Source: Prosthecobacter debontii (GTDB lineage Bacteria; Verrucomicrobiota; Verrucomicrobiia; Chthoniobacterales; Chthoniobacteraceae). From it: 44,288 nucleotides of DNA. Where the stretch lies: positions 1 to 44,288 of the forward strand of contig CAMAUI010000027.1 in assembly GCA_945861385.1 (NCBI GenBank), written 5' to 3'. Of this stretch, positions 1 through 7,829 are shown in pieces; position 1 is the first letter of the stretch, and each line of letters opens with the position of its first letter. The notes beneath the pieces are model-generated. The model was not told where the DNA came from. It did no database searches and was given only the letters and a program-made list of their open reading frames with translations. The position numbers were made by a program, and so were the translations under genes.

Positions 1-1
1 C

Positions 2-193
2 GCTGAAGGCTTCCGACCTTTGACCGCACCCTACTTTGTAAAAAAGGAATCGGCGATGCTCAACGCGGTTGTCGAGGATTTGAAACGCGGCGGCATCGAA
101 TTTACGCTGATCGAAACCGCGCCGGGCAGGGTTGAAATTTGGCGGCGGGGCTGGATCTCCGGCGAGGCAACAACCGAACCACGCCGGCCATGA
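2..193 (+). CDS. C-terminal end of an unidentified ORF (partial)
   Basis: The frame is open from the left edge of the window to a TGA at 191-193 and encodes at least 63 residues. An internal ATG at 56 would give a 45-residue product, but the frame continues upstream, so this is more likely the end of a longer gene. I do not recognise the family. The stop overlaps the ATG of the next gene (ATGA at 190-193), which suggests translational coupling in a small plasmid- or phage-like operon. The peptide is soluble-looking, with a mixed charged and hydrophobic pattern. Seen: open frame and overlap. Inferred: that it is coding. Confidence 0.45.
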   Translation, partial: AEGFRPLTAPYFVKKESAMLNAVVEDLKRGGIEFTLIETAPGRVEIWRRGWISGEATTEPRRP

Positions 194-807
194 CAGCCGC
201 AACCTTCACACCGCTTTCACTCCCCGAGGCGCAACGCATCGCGGAATCCATCGTCGGCGCGGTTCGCTGGCTCGGCGCGGAAGGGCATTGCACTTGCCCT
301 GGCATCGCGAAGCACGCGACCGCAAACGCCGCCAGCGATTGCAAGGTTGTCGCCGAGCGCATCGGCACTCTCGCGCCGGGCGTGTACTGTTTTCACGGCT
401 CATGCCAAGCCGAGACGGAGGCCGCGAGCTATGCGCTACGCAGCGCACTCGGCAAACGCTCCGCATCGGCGGCACCGATCACGCGCTCACCCTTCATCAT
501 GCCGAGACGACCGGCACCGCAGTTTGACCCTGCCAAGCTGGAACGCATTGCGCGGAAATTGGACGGCGCGGATGCCGACTGGCTCGCCGCACGTTCGCCG
601 AAAACGCCGTGGAACCGCACCCCGGCATCATTTCTGAATGAGCTTTATGGGCCGGGCGAGCGCGTGGTCGTCTTCGATGTTTTCGAGAGCCAAGGGCAGG
701 CCGTTTGGGAATGCACGCCGCCCCCATTCGACGCCCGCGCACTCGACGCTTTCCGCACCGGGAAACCGCAAGGCGTTTGGTTTCTCGCGCAACCCGTGGC
801 GTGCTGA
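190..807 (+). CDS. Zinc-finger primase-like accessory protein, truncated at its 3' end
   Basis: Start ATG at 190 is chosen because it overlaps the previous stop (ATGA); an upstream ATG at 139 exists but lies inside the preceding ORF. The 205-residue product has a CHC2-like zinc-ribbon arrangement near its N-terminus: Cys34-x-Cys36, Cys51, then Cys67-x-His69-x2-Cys72, as in primase-like proteins of phages and plasmids. The end (GVWFLAQPV, then a stop) resembles the middle of larger proteins of this kind. The frame breaks at about position 800, exactly where a ParB-like sequence begins in another frame. It was therefore probably cut by a deletion or recombination and may be non-functional. The family assignment is tentative. 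Confidence 0.5.
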   Translation: MTAATFTPLSLPEAQRIAESIVGAVRWLGAEGHCTCPGIAKHATANAASDCKVVAERIGTLAPGVYCFHGSCQAETEAASYALRSALGKRSASAAPITRSPFIMPRRPAPQFDPAKLERIARKLDGADADWLAARSPKTPWNRTPASFLNELYGPGERVVVFDVFESQGQAVWECTPPPFDARALDAFRTGKPQGVWFLAQPVAC

Positions 808-1250
808 TAGACGGCCACAACCGCTACGCAATTTGCCAAAAGCACGGCATTGAGTTCGACACCAAATCCATTCAGCTTGCCGATGAAGATGCGGCAATGG
901 TCTGGATCATCCGCAACCAGTTTGGCCGGCGCAACATCACGCTGACATCGCGGTGCGAACTAGCCGAGAAGCTGGCCGAGGCGTTGAGGCCGAAGGCGGA
1001 AGCGAACAGAATCGCCGGAAACGCGGCGGGTGGAAAATCGGAAGGCAAGTCAAAGGCAAAATTGCCAACGACTGAAAAGATAAACACCCGCGCCAAGACC
1101 GCGAAGGCCGCGAAGGTGAGCGAGCGCAAGATGCGGAAGGCGCGCGCTGTCCGCAAGGCGTCGCAGCCTGTGCTACATTTTGTGCTACACAGGGGGCATT
1201 CCTGCCCGTCGCCGATGGATGCAGGCGAAAGAGCTTCAAACCATGACTGA
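796..1250 (+). pseudogene. 3' fragment of a ParB-like plasmid replication/partition protein
   Basis: The sequence starting GVLIDGHNRYAIC, followed by WIIRNQFGRRNIT and RCELAEKL, is typical of the ParB/Spo0J-like nuclease-fold proteins annotated as plasmid replication or partition related. The N-terminal part of the domain is missing. The open frame can be traced back to 705, but 705-795 is the preceding gene read in another frame, so no genuine start is present. The C-terminal third is a Lys/Ala/Arg-rich tail. It lies directly after the truncated primase-like gene, and together the two mark an internal rearrangement in former mobile DNA. Family recognition is fairly firm; the pseudogene status is inferred. 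Confidence 0.55.
1169..1189. repeat. Pair of 9-bp direct repeats TGTGCTACA, 12-bp period
   Basis: TGTGCTACA occurs at 1169-1177 and again at 1181-1189, separated by TTT. The pair lies inside the Lys-rich tail of the ParB-like fragment and about 125 bp from the tRNA-Leu half-gene. Spaced short repeats near a tRNA junction can be integrase arm sites, but nothing here proves that. Confidence 0.4.
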
Positions 1251-1312
1251 TACTTGATTTGCTGGCGATTGAAGCTACGCGAAGAAACGCCACGAAACCG
1301 ACAAAAAGACAT

Positions 1313-1351
1313 TCCTAAGTCTGGCGCGTCTGCCAATTTCGCCACCCCGGC
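1313..1351 (-). tRNA. tRNA-Leu(UAG), 5' half only (integration junction remnant)
   Basis: On the minus strand from 1351 downward the sequence is GCCGGGGTGGCGAAATTGGC followed by AGACGCGCCAGACTTAGGA. This is the acceptor 5' strand, the D-arm and the 5' anticodon stem plus loop of a leucine tRNA with anticodon TAG. Identity stops after the anticodon loop. The expected TCTGG stem partner, variable arm, T-arm and 3' acceptor strand are absent in the following 100 bp. The break inside the anticodon loop is a classic crossover point for tyrosine recombinases. Plasmid-like genes lie on the downstream side and ordinary chromosomal genes on the upstream side. It cannot make a functional tRNA. Confidence 0.7.
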
Positions 1352-1415
1352 CCGACGGTGCGAAATTATTGCGGGCAGCGATCCAGGCAATGCCGGAGTT
1401 TCGCGACACCTGGCC

Positions 1416-1859
1416 TCAGCAAATCCCAACCTCCACATAATCGAGAGCCCACTCGCGCATGAAGCGCACGCGGGTCGGGCGGATGCGGTAGATGATGAGT
1501 TCGGGATTGTCGGGAGTGCCGAGGTATTTTCGGAGGAGCGGGTTGCTTTCCCAAATCGCATGCAATGTTTCCTCGTCGCTCACCGGCTCGGCTTCGCCGG
1601 TGATGCGCACCTGGTCATGGTGTTCATCCAGATAACACAATTCGCAACGCGGATTGAGCGCCAGTTCGCGCGTCTTGCCGTAGCGGCGGAGGTTCGCCAC
1701 GTAAACGGTGAAGCCCTCGACGCGCACCGGGGAGACGGGACGCACGCGAGGCTGGGCTGTCTCATCCACTGTCGCGAGCATCGGGAATTTCGCGCGGCGG
1801 ATCGTCTCGGCGGAAAAGGCGGCGGCTTCAGCGGGTGAGATCGGTGTCGGTGCAGGCAT
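1416..1859 (-). CDS. Pyridoxamine 5'-phosphate oxidase-family FMN-binding protein
   Basis: The product of about 147 residues has the split-barrel flavin-binding fold of the PPOX/general-stress family. FPMLATVDE is followed by PRVRPVSPVRVEGFTVYV, then TRELALNPRCELCYLDEH and QVRITGEAEPVSD, which is the usual order of strands. Members bind FMN, heme or F420 and act as small cytosolic oxidoreductases or stress proteins; the substrate cannot be told. The ATG at 1859 gives the usual family length, while the longer frame to 1934 needs a TTG and adds a non-conserved extension. It is divergent from the VTT membrane protein and is the first intact chromosomal gene after the tRNA-Leu half. Confidence 0.8.
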   Translation of the reverse strand: MPAPTPISPAEAAAFSAETIRRAKFPMLATVDETAQPRVRPVSPVRVEGFTVYVANLRRYGKTRELALNPRCELCYLDEHHDQVRITGEAEPVSDEETLHAIWESNPLLRKYLGTPDNPELIIYRIRPTRVRFMREWALDYVEVGIC

Positions 1860-1946
1860 GGGTGGAGCATTGGGCGAAAATGCGACTGGAAGAAAGTGGG
1901 AATCTCGTTGCCCTGCGCGGGCCGCAACGGGCAATCGTTTCCGGGT

Positions 1947-2597
1947 ATGCGGCTCTTCCGAATCATCCTCGTTCTCGCCCTGCTGGTCCTGATTCCCTTT
2001 TTGCTTTGGGGTGGAAAATTCATGGCGATGCTCGATGGCGCCGCCGCGAAGGAATGGCTGCGTGGCTGCGGTGCGTGGGGCTGGCTGGCAGTTATTGGCC
2101 TGCTCATCGGGGATCTGTTTCTTCCCGTTCCCGCCACCGGCGTGATGTCCGCCGCCGGTTATGTTTACGGTTCGCTGATTGGCGGTGGGCTGTCAGTCGC
2201 CGGGTCGTTTCTTTCGGGACTTCTCGCGTACTGGTTGTGCCGCTCGTCTGGCCTGCGTGCTGCGGAGTGGCTGGCGGGGAAGGAAGGACTTCAGCAGAAC
2301 GCCGCGCTATTCCGTCGCAGCGGGCCGTGGCTCGTGATCCTCTCGCGCTGGCTGCCAGTGCTGCCGGAGGTCATCGCATGTCTCGCAGGTGTGGCGAAGA
2401 TGCCGCCGCGCCTCTTCATCACCGCCCTGCTGTGCGGCACTGTTCCGATGGGCTTCAGTTATGCCGCCGTCGGGGCGATGTTTGAAGTGGAACCCGGCTG
2501 GGCGCTCGGGCTGAGCGCGGCTGCGCCGGTGGTGTTGTGGCTGGTGTTGCGTCCATTGCTGCGCGCTCGACACGGCACGGAGTCCACCGATAGCTGA
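1947..2597 (+). CDS. VTT (DedA/TVP38-like) membrane protein
   Basis: The protein of 216 residues has about five hydrophobic segments. After an N-terminal helix, the core GDLFLPVPATGVMSAAGYVYG and, later, RWLPVLPEVIACLAGVAKMP match the two re-entrant regions of the VTT/SNARE-associated family. These proteins sit in the inner membrane and are linked to phospholipid scrambling or transport of lipid-linked intermediates. The start at 1947 (MRLFRII) is chosen because it begins directly before the first membrane helix; an upstream GTG at 1896 would overlap the divergent gene further. It is followed after 5 bp by another membrane protein, so the two are probably one transcript. Confidence 0.8.
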   Translation: MRLFRIILVLALLVLIPFLLWGGKFMAMLDGAAAKEWLRGCGAWGWLAVIGLLIGDLFLPVPATGVMSAAGYVYGSLIGGGLSVAGSFLSGLLAYWLCRSSGLRAAEWLAGKEGLQQNAALFRRSGPWLVILSRWLPVLPEVIACLAGVAKMPPRLFITALLCGTVPMGFSYAAVGAMFEVEPGWALGLSAAAPVVLWLVLRPLLRARHGTESTDS

Positions 2598-2602
2598 GCG
2601 GC

Positions 2603-3130
2603 ATGGAACCAGCCAAACTTGTCCTGCTCTGCATTGCCGCGGTGTGCGGATTTGCAGCGTGTCTGGGCGAGGTGTCATCCCTGGTGTGTCCGGAGGCATT
2701 CACGCTCGGACGCCCGAAAGCATTCGGGGATCTTCCTGCGCCAGTGCTTGGGCCGTTGTGGGGTGTCATTGATTTTGTTTATCCCGCGACCATCGTCGGG
2801 GTGGCGCTCGCGATGGCGTCGCATTTCGGCCACCGCCCTTCGGTGAAGGCGTTCTTTTTCCGGAAGCCGCTCCTTGGTCACGCGGTGTTCATGGCAGTCA
2901 GTTCGGGGATCGCTGGAGTGATCGGGTGGTTCGCTGTGAGGAGCGGGGCATACCCGATCATTGGCCCGCTCCGCGATGCACTGCTGCCAGAACGGCACGC
3001 CATTCTCGGGGCTGTCTGGTGGGCTGGATTCGGGGCGCATGCGGCCAATCTTATCGGCGGCATCACAATCGCCGCATGGATCTGGCGCAAACGCGCAGTC
3101 TTCGAGCGGATGGTGCGCGAGCGCGAGTAG
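2603..3130 (+). CDS. Hypothetical four-helix membrane protein
   Basis: This protein of 175 residues has hydrophobic segments near residues 5-25, 50-72, 90-112 and 137-160 and ends in a basic tail. I recognise no catalytic motif or named family. The central half contains a conserved-looking Trp/Gly/Pro pattern (GPLWGVIDFVYP) and a cytoplasmic loop with FGHRPSVKAFFFRK. It follows the VTT gene by 5 bp and precedes hprK by about 50 bp, so it is likely co-transcribed with the VTT protein. No function is proposed. Confidence 0.7.
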   Translation: MEPAKLVLLCIAAVCGFAACLGEVSSLVCPEAFTLGRPKAFGDLPAPVLGPLWGVIDFVYPATIVGVALAMASHFGHRPSVKAFFFRKPLLGHAVFMAVSSGIAGVIGWFAVRSGAYPIIGPLRDALLPERHAILGAVWWAGFGAHAANLIGGITIAAWIWRKRAVFERMVRERE

Positions 3131-3181
3131 GGAAGGTCGGTTCTTGCCAGCGCGGGCGGGGTCTGCGTTACAAGTCGGCTG

Positions 3182-4147
3182 ATGAACCCGGTTGAAAAAA
3201 CGCCATCGCTGACCGTGGGCGAATTTTACGCGCGGCACTCGGAGTCGCTGCGCATGGAGCCGCTGACAGATGCCGGGGTGGGATTTGAGCGGCGGATTCG
3301 CGAACCCACCATCAACCGGCCCGGACTGGCGTTGAGCGGTTTTTTTTCCTACTTCGCGGAAAAGCGGATCCAGGTCCTCGGCTCGGCGGAACTGGCGTAC
3401 TTGAAAAGCCTTCCGGAACGCGAGGTGGAGGCGCGCTGCCTCGCGCTGTGTGCCAAGGCGATTCCATGCCTGGTGGTTGCACGGCAGCATCGTGTGCCAG
3501 ATGCGCTGTATGAGGCGGCGCGGCAGCACGAGGTCGCTCTGTTTTCCACGCCGATGGTGACGATGCGGTTCATGAATGCCGCGACGCTCGCGCTCGAGTT
3601 CGACTTCGCGCCTCGCAAGGGCGAGTACGGGAGCATGGTGGACATCCAGGGCATGGGCGTGATGGTCCGGGGATCGAGCGGGATCGGGAAAAGCGAGTGC
3701 GTGCTCGGCCTGATCGAGCGCGGCTACTCGCTGGTGAGTGATGACATCACGCAATTCCGGCTGATCGAGGGCAGGGAACTGATTGGCACAAGCAGGGAAC
3801 TCACGCGCGGGCACATGGAAGTGCGCGGCATCGGTCTGGTCAACGTGGTGGCCATGCTCGGGGTGGGCGCGATCCGCGTGGACAAGCGCCTGGACCTCGT
3901 GGTGACCCTGAAGGACTGGCAGGAGATCGAGGAAATCGAGCGCACGGGCCTGGAGCAGGAATACTTCGAGATCCTCGGCCTGTACATGCCCCACGTGACC
4001 ATCCCGGTGCGCTCCGGGCGCGACCTCGCGCGCCTCGTCGAGGTGGCGGCGCTCGACCAGAAGCTCAAAAGTCTCGGGCACAATAGTGCGGTGGAATTCA
4101 ACGAACGCTTGATGAACTCGATGCAGCAGAAGAAAAAGGAATCCTAA
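3182..4147 (+). CDS. hprK: HPr kinase/phosphorylase
   Basis: HprK phosphorylates HPr on a serine and removes that phosphate again, linking carbon status to regulation. The 321-residue length is typical. The N-terminal domain is followed by a P-loop GSSGIGKS at residues 164-171, SDD at 186-188, and the signature EVRGIGLVNV with the C-terminal phosphorylase region IPVRSGRDLARLVEVAA. The segment before the P-loop reads EYGSMVDIQG, where most family members have HG before (L/M)VD. The conserved His is thus Tyr149 here. hprK, ptsH and ptsI are consecutive (3-bp gap, then overlap), consistent with one operon. No EII component is seen in the window, so a regulatory role is inferred. Confidence 0.93.
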   Translation: MNPVEKTPSLTVGEFYARHSESLRMEPLTDAGVGFERRIREPTINRPGLALSGFFSYFAEKRIQVLGSAELAYLKSLPEREVEARCLALCAKAIPCLVVARQHRVPDALYEAARQHEVALFSTPMVTMRFMNAATLALEFDFAPRKGEYGSMVDIQGMGVMVRGSSGIGKSECVLGLIERGYSLVSDDITQFRLIEGRELIGTSRELTRGHMEVRGIGLVNVVAMLGVGAIRVDKRLDLVVTLKDWQEIEEIERTGLEQEYFEILGLYMPHVTIPVRSGRDLARLVEVAALDQKLKSLGHNSAVEFNERLMNSMQQKKKES

Positions 4148-4150
4148 CGA

Positions 4151-4441
4151 ATGGGATTGCTCAGCCGAAAACTCACCGCCAGCCGGGAAGTGGAGATCAT
4201 CAACAAGCTTGGGATGCACGCGCGCCCGTGTTCAAAATTCGTCAGGGTCGCTGGGGCTTTCAAGAGCGAGATCTGGGTGTCGAAGGACGATGAACGGGTG
4301 AACGGAAAGAGCATCATGGGCCTGATGATGCTGGCGGCGGGGCAGGGGAGCAGGCTGCTGATCTCCTGCGAGGGCGCGGATGCCGGGGAGGCGCTCGATG
4401 CGCTGGAGAAACTCATTCTCGGAAAATTCGATGAAGATTGA
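4151..4441 (+). CDS. ptsH: Phosphocarrier protein HPr
   Basis: HPr carries phosphate from Enzyme I on a histidine and is the substrate of HprK on a serine. The 96-residue product has the active-site motif GMHARP with His23 and the regulatory-serine region NGKSIMGLMML with Ser54, so both phosphorylation sites are present. It has an N-terminal extension of about nine residues compared with many HPr proteins. It begins 3 bp after hprK and its last 11 bp overlap the start of ptsI, which indicates translational coupling. Being encoded directly between its kinase and Enzyme I makes the assignment very secure. Confidence 0.95.
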   Translation: MGLLSRKLTASREVEIINKLGMHARPCSKFVRVAGAFKSEIWVSKDDERVNGKSIMGLMMLAAGQGSRLLISCEGADAGEALDALEKLILGKFDED

Positions 4442-6173
4442 AAAGCGATTCCAGGGCGTGGCCGTTTCCCCGGGCATCGCGCGAGGAATCGCTTACATCT
4501 ATCGTCCCGACGAGGAACTCCCGCCGCGACGCACGGTGACTGACACCGATGCGGAGGTGGTACGCTTTCAAACCGCACTCACACAAACGTGCAGGCAGAT
4601 CATCGAACTGCGTGACCGGGTCGCACAGTCGGTCGGGAGCGGGGATGCGGAAATTTTCGACGCTCACCTCATGATTGTGGAGGACGGCGTGGTGACGGGC
4701 GAAGTCGAGCGGATGATCCGCACCGAGCGGTGCAATGCGGAGCATGCTTTCCATGGCGTGACACAGCGGTATGCGAAGACTTTCTCCGAGATGGAGGACG
4801 CGTACCTGCGTGAGCGCGCGATAGACCTCGCGGATGTCGAACGGCGGGTCATCCACAATCTCCTCGGCCGCGATCTTGCCGGACTCGGGGCCCTCGATTC
4901 GCCGCACGTCGTTTTCGCGCCCAATCTTACACCGGGTGACACAGCGCAGATGAACCGCGCTTACGTGCTTGGTTTTTGCACGGCAACCGGTGGAAAAGTC
5001 TCGCACACGGCGATCATGGCGCGATCGCTGAACATCCCGGCGATCGTCGGCATTCATGACGTGCTCACCCAGATCGAGAGCGGCGACGAGGTGCTGCTCG
5101 ACGGATATTCGGGGTTGGTTGTCGTCAATCCCACGCCTGCGACGCTCTCCGAATACGGTGAATTGCAGGCGCAGCGGAGGGTGATGGAGTCCGAGCTTAC
5201 GCAACTGCGCGAGACGGTCTCCGCGACACGAGATGGCCGCCGCGTGACGCTCTCCGCGAACATCGAAACGGACAATGATGTGTGGACGGTGGTGGAGAGC
5301 GGCGCGGAAGGGGTCGGGCTTTTCCGCACCGAGTTTCTTTTTATCGGGCGTGATGATCTGCCGGGCGAGGATGAGCAGGCGGCGGCCTACCGGACGGTCG
5401 TCGAGGCGGTGCGTCCGCATCCGGTCATCATTCGCACGCTGGATCTCGGGGGCGACAAGCTGCACGACATCCTTCATGCGGTGGCGGAGGAAAATCCGTT
5501 CCTCGGCTGGCGGGCGATCCGGGTCTGCCTCGAGCGGACCGATGTTTTCAAAACGCAGCTCCGGGCGATTTTGCGGGCAAGCACGGCGGGTGGAGTGCAG
5601 TTGATGTTCCCGATGATCTCGGGGCTTGCCGAGTTGCGCGAGGCGAAGCGCTTGCTCGATGAGTGTCGTGTGGAACTGCGCGTGGAGGGGCGCGCTTTCG
5701 ATGAGAAGATGCAGGTCGGCATGATGATCGAGGTGCCCAGCGCCGCGGTGATCGCCGACTTGTTCGCCCGGGAGGTGGATTTTTTCAGCCTCGGGACGAA
5801 CGATCTCGTCCAGTACACCGTCGCCGCCGACCGTGGGAACGAGCACATCGCGCATCTCTACGAGCCCACGCATCCCGCCGTCATCCGTCTCATCAAGCAG
5901 ACCGTGGAGGCTGCGCACGGTGCGGGAATCTGGGTGGGTGTGTGCGGAGAAATGGGCGGCGATCCCGTGCTGATACCGCTCTTGATCGGACTTGGCGTGG
6001 ATGAGCTGAGTTGCGGCGTCGCGGTGCTTCCGCGTGTCAAACGCGCGGTGCAATCGCTGGATGGCGGCGCATGTCGCGCGCTCGCCGCCGAGGCGCTGGA
6101 ATGCTCGACGGCCCCGGAAATCCTCGCGAGATGCGAGCGGATTGCGCGGGCGAACTACCCGGAGTTGCTATGA
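4431..6173 (+). CDS. ptsI: Phosphoenolpyruvate-protein phosphotransferase (Enzyme I)
   Basis: Enzyme I transfers phosphate from phosphoenolpyruvate to HPr. The 580-residue length is typical. The swivelling domain contains TGGKVSHTAIMAR with the phosphorylated His192, and the C-terminal PEP-binding barrel has FRTEFLFIGR, LGTNDLVQYTVAADR and CGEMGGD. There is no N-terminal GAF domain, so it is the classical rather than the nitrogen-type enzyme. The start at 4431 (MKIEKRF) is chosen because it gives the normal N-terminus; upstream in-frame starts lie deep in ptsH. The stop at 6173 overlaps an ATG at 6170 of the next open frame. Confidence 0.95.
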   Translation: MKIEKRFQGVAVSPGIARGIAYIYRPDEELPPRRTVTDTDAEVVRFQTALTQTCRQIIELRDRVAQSVGSGDAEIFDAHLMIVEDGVVTGEVERMIRTERCNAEHAFHGVTQRYAKTFSEMEDAYLRERAIDLADVERRVIHNLLGRDLAGLGALDSPHVVFAPNLTPGDTAQMNRAYVLGFCTATGGKVSHTAIMARSLNIPAIVGIHDVLTQIESGDEVLLDGYSGLVVVNPTPATLSEYGELQAQRRVMESELTQLRETVSATRDGRRVTLSANIETDNDVWTVVESGAEGVGLFRTEFLFIGRDDLPGEDEQAAAYRTVVEAVRPHPVIIRTLDLGGDKLHDILHAVAEENPFLGWRAIRVCLERTDVFKTQLRAILRASTAGGVQLMFPMISGLAELREAKRLLDECRVELRVEGRAFDEKMQVGMMIEVPSAAVIADLFAREVDFFSLGTNDLVQYTVAADRGNEHIAHLYEPTHPAVIRLIKQTVEAAHGAGIWVGVCGEMGGDPVLIPLLIGLGVDELSCGVAVLPRVKRAVQSLDGGACRALAAEALECSTAPEILARCERIARANYPELL

Positions 6174-6226
6174 TTCCCAAGCGCGCGTGCTTGCCGCGGA
6201 TGGCCGTCGGTACTCCCATCCGCATG

Positions 6227-6880
6227 ATGAAACTGCTCCTCGCGATCCTGGGCGCGCTTTGCTTTGCGTCACCGGTCTTTGGCGATCCGGCAAAATGGGA
6301 GAAGGAGATCGCCGCATTCGAGAGGGCCGACGCGGAGAATCCGCCGCCCCGGGGCGCCGTCCTGTTCATCGGCAGCTCGAGCATCCGGCTTTGGAAGACT
6401 CTTGCAGCGGATTTTCCGGGGCACCGCGTGATCAATCGCGGATTCGGCGGATCGGAGATGGGGGACAGCGCCGCGTTCGTGGATCGCATCGTGGTGCCTT
6501 ACGCGCCGCGGATGATCGTGATTTATGCGGGTGGGAACGACATCAACGCGAAGAAAACCCCGCAGCGCGTGGTGGAGGATTTCAAGACCTTCGTCGCAAA
6601 AGCGCGCGCGAAACTGCCGGACGTGGAGATTGCATTTATCTCGATCGCGGGAAACCCGGCGCGCTGGGAGCAGGTCGCGCAGGTGCGCGAGGCAAACCGG
6701 CTGATCGAGGAGGTGACGCGCGCCGGTACGGGGCTGAAGTTCATCAACACATTCGACGCCATGCTCGGCCGGGACGGGAATCCGAGGCCGGAGATTTTTG
6801 TGCAGGACCGGCTGCACATGAACGAGAAGGGCTACGTGATCTGGCGCGAGGTGATCGGGAAATTTCTTCCGAAGCCGTGA
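6227..6880 (+). CDS. Secreted SGNH/GDSL-family hydrolase
   Basis: After an N-terminal signal peptide ([19 protein letters not shown]), the protein of 217 residues shows the SGNH blocks: [10 protein letters not shown] (block I, catalytic Ser about residue 51), NRGFGGSEM (block II Gly), YAGGNDIN (block III, Asn104) and [10 protein letters not shown] (block V, Asp and His). Such enzymes are esterases or lipases acting on acyl or acetyl groups, often on polysaccharides or lipids outside the cytoplasm. The start at 6227 (or the adjacent ATG at 6224) puts the signal peptide at the N-terminus. An ATG at 6170 overlapping the ptsI stop would add a basic leader and bury the signal, but it could be used for coupling. 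Confidence 0.85.
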   Translation: MKLLLAILGALCFASPVFGDPAKWEKEIAAFERADAENPPPRGAVLFIGSSSIRLWKTLAADFPGHRVINRGFGGSEMGDSAAFVDRIVVPYAPRMIVIYAGGNDINAKKTPQRVVEDFKTFVAKARAKLPDVEIAFISIAGNPARWEQVAQVREANRLIEEVTRAGTGLKFINTFDAMLGRDGNPRPEIFVQDRLHMNEKGYVIWREVIGKFLPKP

Positions 6881-6932
6881 CGCCCTTTTCCCTCGCCAGA
6901 GTGCGCCGCGCGGCGTAAATCCCCGCGGCCTT

Positions 6933-7817
6933 ATGCCAGCCAATGACCGCATGCTCCGGATCGGGTTGCCTTCGGGCAGCCTGCAGGAGCCGACCATCGC
7001 ACTTTTCGCCAAAGCGGGTTTTTCCATCACCGTATCAAGCCGCAGCTACAAGCCGGGTGTGGATGACCCGGAACTGACTGTCCGCTTGCTGCGGGCGCAG
7101 GAGATTTCGCGGTACGTGGAGCACGGCTTCCTCGATTGCGGGCTCACCGGGCGGGACTGGATCGAGAACAACGGCAGCGACGTCGTGCGGCTGGAGGAGT
7201 TTCAGTTCAGCAAATCGAGTGCGAAGCCGACGCGCTGGGTCCTCGCCGTGCCGGAGGATTCGCCGATCCGCTCGGTGAAGCAATTGCAGGGCAAGGTGAT
7301 TGCCACCGAGGCTGTCGAGATGACGCGCCGGTTTCTCGCAAAGCACGGAGTCACGGCGGATGTGGAATTCTCGTGGGGCGCGACGGAGGTGAAAGTGCCT
7401 GACCTCGTGGATGCGATTGTGGATGTCACCGAGACCGGGTCTTCGCTCCGCGCGAACAAGCTCCGCATCGTCGAGACCCTGATGGAAAGCGTTCCGCAGT
7501 TCATCGCGAACAAGGCGGCGTGGAAGGACAGATGGAAGCGGGCGAAGATCGAGCGCATCATGCTGCTGCTCCGCGGCGCGCTGGCGGCGCGTGACAAGGT
7601 GGGCCTGAAATTGAACCTTCCGAAAAAGAACCTCGCCAGGCTCCTGTGCGAGCTGCCTGCGCTGCGCCGCCCGACGGTGTCCCAACTCTCGGTGCGCGGC
7701 TGGGTGGCGGTCGAGACGATCATTGATGAGAAGATCGTCCGCGAGATCATCCCGCAGTTGAAGTCGCTCGGGGCTGAGGGGATCATCGAGTATCCGCTGA
7801 ACAAGGTCGTTTACTGA
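6933..7817 (+). CDS. hisG: ATP phosphoribosyltransferase, long form
   Basis: HisG catalyses the first step of histidine synthesis, joining ATP and PRPP. The 294-residue length is that of the long form, with a C-terminal ACT-like domain for histidine feedback, so it should not need HisZ. Diagnostic parts are [13 protein letters not shown] at the N-terminus, [27 protein letters not shown], and [19 protein letters not shown], the PRPP-binding stretch. The regulatory domain begins near residue 215 and ends with [32 protein letters not shown]. No other his gene is adjacent. It converges on the HTTM gene with a 12-bp gap and no clear terminator. Confidence 0.94.
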   Translation: MPANDRMLRIGLPSGSLQEPTIALFAKAGFSITVSSRSYKPGVDDPELTVRLLRAQEISRYVEHGFLDCGLTGRDWIENNGSDVVRLEEFQFSKSSAKPTRWVLAVPEDSPIRSVKQLQGKVIATEAVEMTRRFLAKHGVTADVEFSWGATEVKVPDLVDAIVDVTETGSSLRANKLRIVETLMESVPQFIANKAAWKDRWKRAKIERIMLLLRGALAARDKVGLKLNLPKKNLARLLCELPALRRPTVSQLSVRGWVAVETIIDEKIVREIIPQLKSLGAEGIIEYPLNKVVY

Positions 7818-7829
7818 CGGGCACAAGGA

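Noticed and set aside
1200..1351. Complete tRNA-Leu, perhaps with an intron
   Set aside because: No T-arm, 3' anticodon stem or 3' acceptor strand is found in the following sequence, and no group I intron core is evident.
2675..4219. Long minus-strand open frame of 514 codons opposite hprK
   Set aside because: It lies antisense to a well-supported hprK and its neighbours. It is His/Arg-rich with no domain, as expected from the complement of a high-GC gene.
4413..6053. Minus-strand open frame of 546 codons opposite ptsI
   Set aside because: It is a codon-bias shadow of Enzyme I, with no recognisable motif.
3182..6173. Sugar-transporting PTS operon
   Set aside because: No EIIA, EIIB or EIIC domain is encoded nearby, so transport is not supported by this window.
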